Shown here piece after piece: positions 61,804 through 64,000 of a stretch of DNA of 64,000 nucleotides. Each line of letters begins with the position of its first letter. The first letter of the stretch is position 1. The stretch lies in assembly GCA_942493035.1 (NCBI GenBank), contig OW818666.1, forward strand, positions 1,178,001-1,242,000. Direction: 5' to 3'. Origin of the DNA: WRGT01 sp942493035. Its GTDB lineage: Bacteria > Spirochaetota > UBA4802 > UBA5550. The notes under the pieces were generated by a model. The model was not told the origin of the DNA. It saw nothing but the letters and a program-made list of their open reading frames with translations, and searched no databases. Both the position numbers and the translations under genes were made by a program.

Positions 61804-62154
61804 CTATAGGGACTCTCTTAATGATTTTTTTACACCTTTCAGCACCAGTTCGTAAGACTGATCAATCATCCTGTAAATTTCACCGTCAGGAATAGTTCCA
61901 TCAATTATTATTGTATTCCAGTGTTTTTTATTCATATGGTATCCGGGTGTTACCTGGGTGTAAATATTTCTTAGTGTTAATGCATGTTCTGGTGTACACT
62001 TCAGGTTGACTCTGAGTACTTCAGAGTTTATATCTGTGAGAACAAAAATTTTATCTAACACCTTAAATGTTAGAGTGTTGAAATCAAAAGGGAAATCTTC
62101 TTTCACTCCTTTTTTCCCCATGCAGTATTTTCTAAGATCTTCAAGTTTTATCAT
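61804..62154 (-). CDS. MmcQ/YjbR-family DNA-binding-like protein
   Basis: A 116-residue protein of the YjbR/MmcQ family, recognised by YCMGKKGVKEDFPFD, followed by TFKVLDKIFVLTD, VNLKCTPE and GYHMNKKHWNTIIIDG. The family has a double-wing fold like DNA-binding CyaY; its function is unknown. Its start overlaps the end of the MFS gene by 14 bases, so the two are an operon. Confidence 0.88.
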   Translation of the reverse strand: MIKLEDLRKYCMGKKGVKEDFPFDFNTLTFKVLDKIFVLTDINSEVLRVNLKCTPEHALTLRNIYTQVTPGYHMNKKHWNTIIIDGTIPDGEIYRMIDQSYELVLKGVKKSLRESL

Positions 62155-63430
62155 TCTCTGAAACTCCCATTTTAAAATCTGTAAGTATTGTAAAGATTAA
62201 TCCTGTTCCCTGCAGGATTATAAGCAATAGAAAAACAGCAGTATATGAAAATGCACCGTATGACGAAAGTGAATCTATAATTATTCCGGAAATAAACGGT
62301 ATGCTGAATGACAGCGGAAAAATAAATACAGCAGATATTGCAAAATAATCTGTCGCATCATCCAGCCCGGAAAGAAGCTTTACAGCCGGGGCATTTGCAG
62401 ATTGATTAACTGCTCTTGAAATTCCGAAAATAAAACTTACTAATAAAAAAACCGGAAGTGTTTCAGAAAATATCAGAATAACTGTTCCTGTAACAGCAGC
62501 TGTTCTTGCGATAATAAATTTTGTTTTAAGAGAAAAAAAATTGAACCATCCGAGTATTATATTAGTCAGAACACCGGCTGTGTAAATCAGCGCAACAAAG
62601 AGGCCTGCCGCAATCTCTTTTCCAATCCCTTTGAACTCAACCGCATAGTTTGCATAAAATGATAATACAGCTACTGTAGCGAATGATTCAGTTGTACCTG
62701 CAAGATATTTTAAGTAGTTTTTATTCCTGAGTATATGTAACGCGGCACTCTTTAAAGTACTTAGATTATGAGGTTTGGGTTTGGAGTCCATATTGCCTCC
62801 CATTTCCTCATGGACGATAAGAAAAAAGAATGATCCTATAAAAAACATTATTCCCACTGTTATAAAAATAAATGAAGCGCTTGCCATGGAAAAGGAATAC
62901 TTTTCAACACTTTTGAAAATGAAGAAACTACCAATTAGCCGTGCGAATATTTGAGCAGTCATCATAATTGAATTTGCCTTCAAAGTATTTAACGGTGAAA
63001 AAACTTTAACAATAAAATTCTGCCATAAGGGAAGGGTTATTCCTAAAGCGAATGCGAACACTACATATGCAGTCATGAAAAATGTAATTCGGTTAGAACT
63101 GTCAATATACGGGAGAGCTATTCCGTATAAAAAAAACGGGATGCTGGCCGACATATGAGAAAGTATAACGGCACTTTTTTTATGAATTAAATGCGACGTG
63201 AGCCATGCTGACATAAGAGAGAAAAGCATTATGCCGGTTGCCAGTATTGATGGTACAAGGCCTATCATTTTATTGGATGCACCGATCTGTTTCAGAAAAA
63301 TCTGCAGAAATGCAGATTCGAAAAGAACTGGTATTGCCAGTCCCCAGAAGAATTCTGCTGATGACAAACCTATTGTATTACGGATAAAATAATTATCAAT
63401 CGATGTAGTCGTATTTATAACGGATTTCAT
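62141..63430 (-). CDS. MFS-type transporter
   Basis: A 429-residue protein with twelve predicted membrane helices in two sets of six and a central cytoplasmic loop (HEEMGGNMDSKPKPHNLSTLK, about 207-230). It fits the major facilitator superfamily; the usual GxxxDRxGR loop is not clear, so the subfamily is open. The substrate is unknown. ATG at 63430; the end overlaps the YjbR gene. Confidence 0.8.
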   Translation of the reverse strand: MKSVINTTTSIDNYFIRNTIGLSSAEFFWGLAIPVLFESAFLQIFLKQIGASNKMIGLVPSILATGIMLFSLMSAWLTSHLIHKKSAVILSHMSASIPFFLYGIALPYIDSSNRITFFMTAYVVFAFALGITLPLWQNFIVKVFSPLNTLKANSIMMTAQIFARLIGSFFIFKSVEKYSFSMASASFIFITVGIMFFIGSFFFLIVHEEMGGNMDSKPKPHNLSTLKSAALHILRNKNYLKYLAGTTESFATVAVLSFYANYAVEFKGIGKEIAAGLFVALIYTAGVLTNIILGWFNFFSLKTKFIIARTAAVTGTVILIFSETLPVFLLVSFIFGISRAVNQSANAPAVKLLSGLDDATDYFAISAVFIFPLSFSIPFISGIIIDSLSSYGAFSYTAVFLLLIILQGTGLIFTILTDFKMGVSENDKT

Positions 63431-63456
63431 TTTCAGCCTGTGTTATATGGTTAAAT

Positions 63457-64000
63457 TTATGAATTATAGATAAGATTATAAACAGCCTGGGATAATTTTT
63501 CGAGTGTATAAGGTTTCTGTATAAAACCGCTGATACCATAGTTAATTGCCAGATCTACGCGTTCATCCTGTCTGAATCCTGAAGAGAGAAGCACCTTGAC
63601 ATGAGGATTTATTTTTTTCATTTCAAGATAAGCTTTTTCACCGGATTTTTTAGGCATCACCAGATCCATAAGAACTGCTTTTATTTCATTCTTATTTTCA
63701 TTATAAATTTCAACACCATTAACTCCATCTGTAGCTGTTAGTACAGTGTAGCCGCATTTTTTCAGAATAGATTTTGCTGTAGATCTTACCAGATCTTCAT
63801 CGTCAACGACAAGTATTGTGCCTTCACCTTTCGGTATCTGAAATTTTTGTATGGACTGTGTTGTTATATCATCAGATGATAAAACAGGAAGATAAAGATT
63901 AAATGTTGAACCCGTACCAACCTCAGAGTAGACTTCAATAAATCCGTCAAAATGATGAACTATATTATAAACCATTGCCAGTCCCAGACCTGTACCTCTC
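63457..64000 (-). CDS. Hybrid sensor kinase, C-terminal part only
   Basis: The frame runs past the right edge of the window; only about 181 residues of the C-terminus are visible. They begin with the HATPase G2 box RGTGLGLAMVYNIV, then GSTFNLYLP and a complete receiver domain (TILVVDDEDLVRS, phospho-Asp in AVLMDLVMPKKSG, FIQKPY). It is similar to the end of the 37556 kinase. The ATG inside the frame at 63975 is not the real start. Sensor part unknown. Confidence 0.85.
   Translation of the reverse strand, partial: RGTGLGLAMVYNIVHHFDGFIEVYSEVGTGSTFNLYLPVLSSDDITTQSIQKFQIPKGEGTILVVDDEDLVRSTAKSILKKCGYTVLTATDGVNGVEIYNENKNEIKAVLMDLVMPKKSGEKAYLEMKKINPHVKVLLSSGFRQDERVDLAINYGISGFIQKPYTLEKLSQAVYNLIYNS

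Noticed and set aside
1..64000. tRNA or rRNA genes
   Set aside because: I scanned for T-loop and CCA-end patterns and conserved rRNA stretches and saw none, though a covariance search would be more sensitive.

Overview
The window is an AT-rich stretch of bacterial chromosome, densely packed with genes on both strands. It reads as a Gram-negative-type anaerobe. There are lipoprotein signals, a probable outer-membrane barrel protein, membrane subunits of a group 4 [NiFe] hydrogenase, a K+-dependent membrane pyrophosphatase, a long trypanosome/Treponema-type phosphofructokinase and five large sensor kinases. A spirochaete or a neighbouring deep lineage is my best guess, but no rRNA or other phylogenetic marker is present, so this is inference only. 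TGA is an ordinary stop here (for example, hyfB ends in TGA one base before the hyfC ATG).

Layout. 1-3.7 kb: a minus-strand operon with an HTH-EIIA(PTS) regulator, hyfB, hyfC and the start of hyfE. 4-6.8 kb: an ECF sigma factor, a FecR-type anti-sigma protein and a paralogous FecR lipoprotein. 6.8-10.5 kb: a CmpB-HD fusion protein and a giant acidic membrane-anchored protein. 10.9-15.4 kb: a DUF1858 redox protein, a sodium/solute symporter, glgX, and upstream of glgX a DUF1573 gene with an in-frame TGA exactly at the first Cys of its CGCT motif. 15.6-21 kb: a probable small RNA, a YrdC-family gene, a three-gene envelope cluster and a hybrid kinase. 21.1-23.9 kb: a nickel ECF transporter (nikMN-nikQ-nikO) behind a NikR-like operator. 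24-31.4 kb: a small secreted protein, a DEAD helicase, a dedA-DUF47-pit operon and hppA. 32-37.4 kb: alpha-amylase, a 46-aa Cys/Trp-rich protein, an ohrR-gpx peroxide operon with a 42-bp palindromic operator, a hydrolase, an HD protein and a thioesterase. 37.5-50 kb: kinases, an rRNA methyltransferase, a K+ channel/cNMP/SGNH operon and a cluster of unknown genes. 50-64 kb: a HEAT-repeat protein, a TerB-like gene with pfk, photolyase, a trpR-like gene, upp, a flavoprotein, more kinases, a YjbR protein and an MFS transporter.

Two families of short palindromic mobile repeats run through the intergenic DNA. Family A is about 120 bp. It has CAGTA(G/T)TTATTC termini, a 13-bp GC-rich hairpin in the middle and, at the best copies, exact 9-bp target-site duplications. 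There are ten recognisable copies plus one remnant. Family B is 80-90 bp (longer at one copy), with ends resembling ACT(C/G)CTCAAAAACCGGTG, in about five copies. Both look like non-autonomous MITEs, and many sit right after stop codons, where their hairpins could end transcription.

Functionally, the nickel transporter and its operator fit the need of the [NiFe] hydrogenase. The membrane pyrophosphatase, phosphofructokinase, GlgX and amylase fit a sugar- and glycogen-fermenting anaerobe. The most interesting single observation is the candidate DUF1573 selenoprotein at 15044-15424, with a hairpin just after the UGA and a reading frame that continues intact until it overlaps the glgX start codon.
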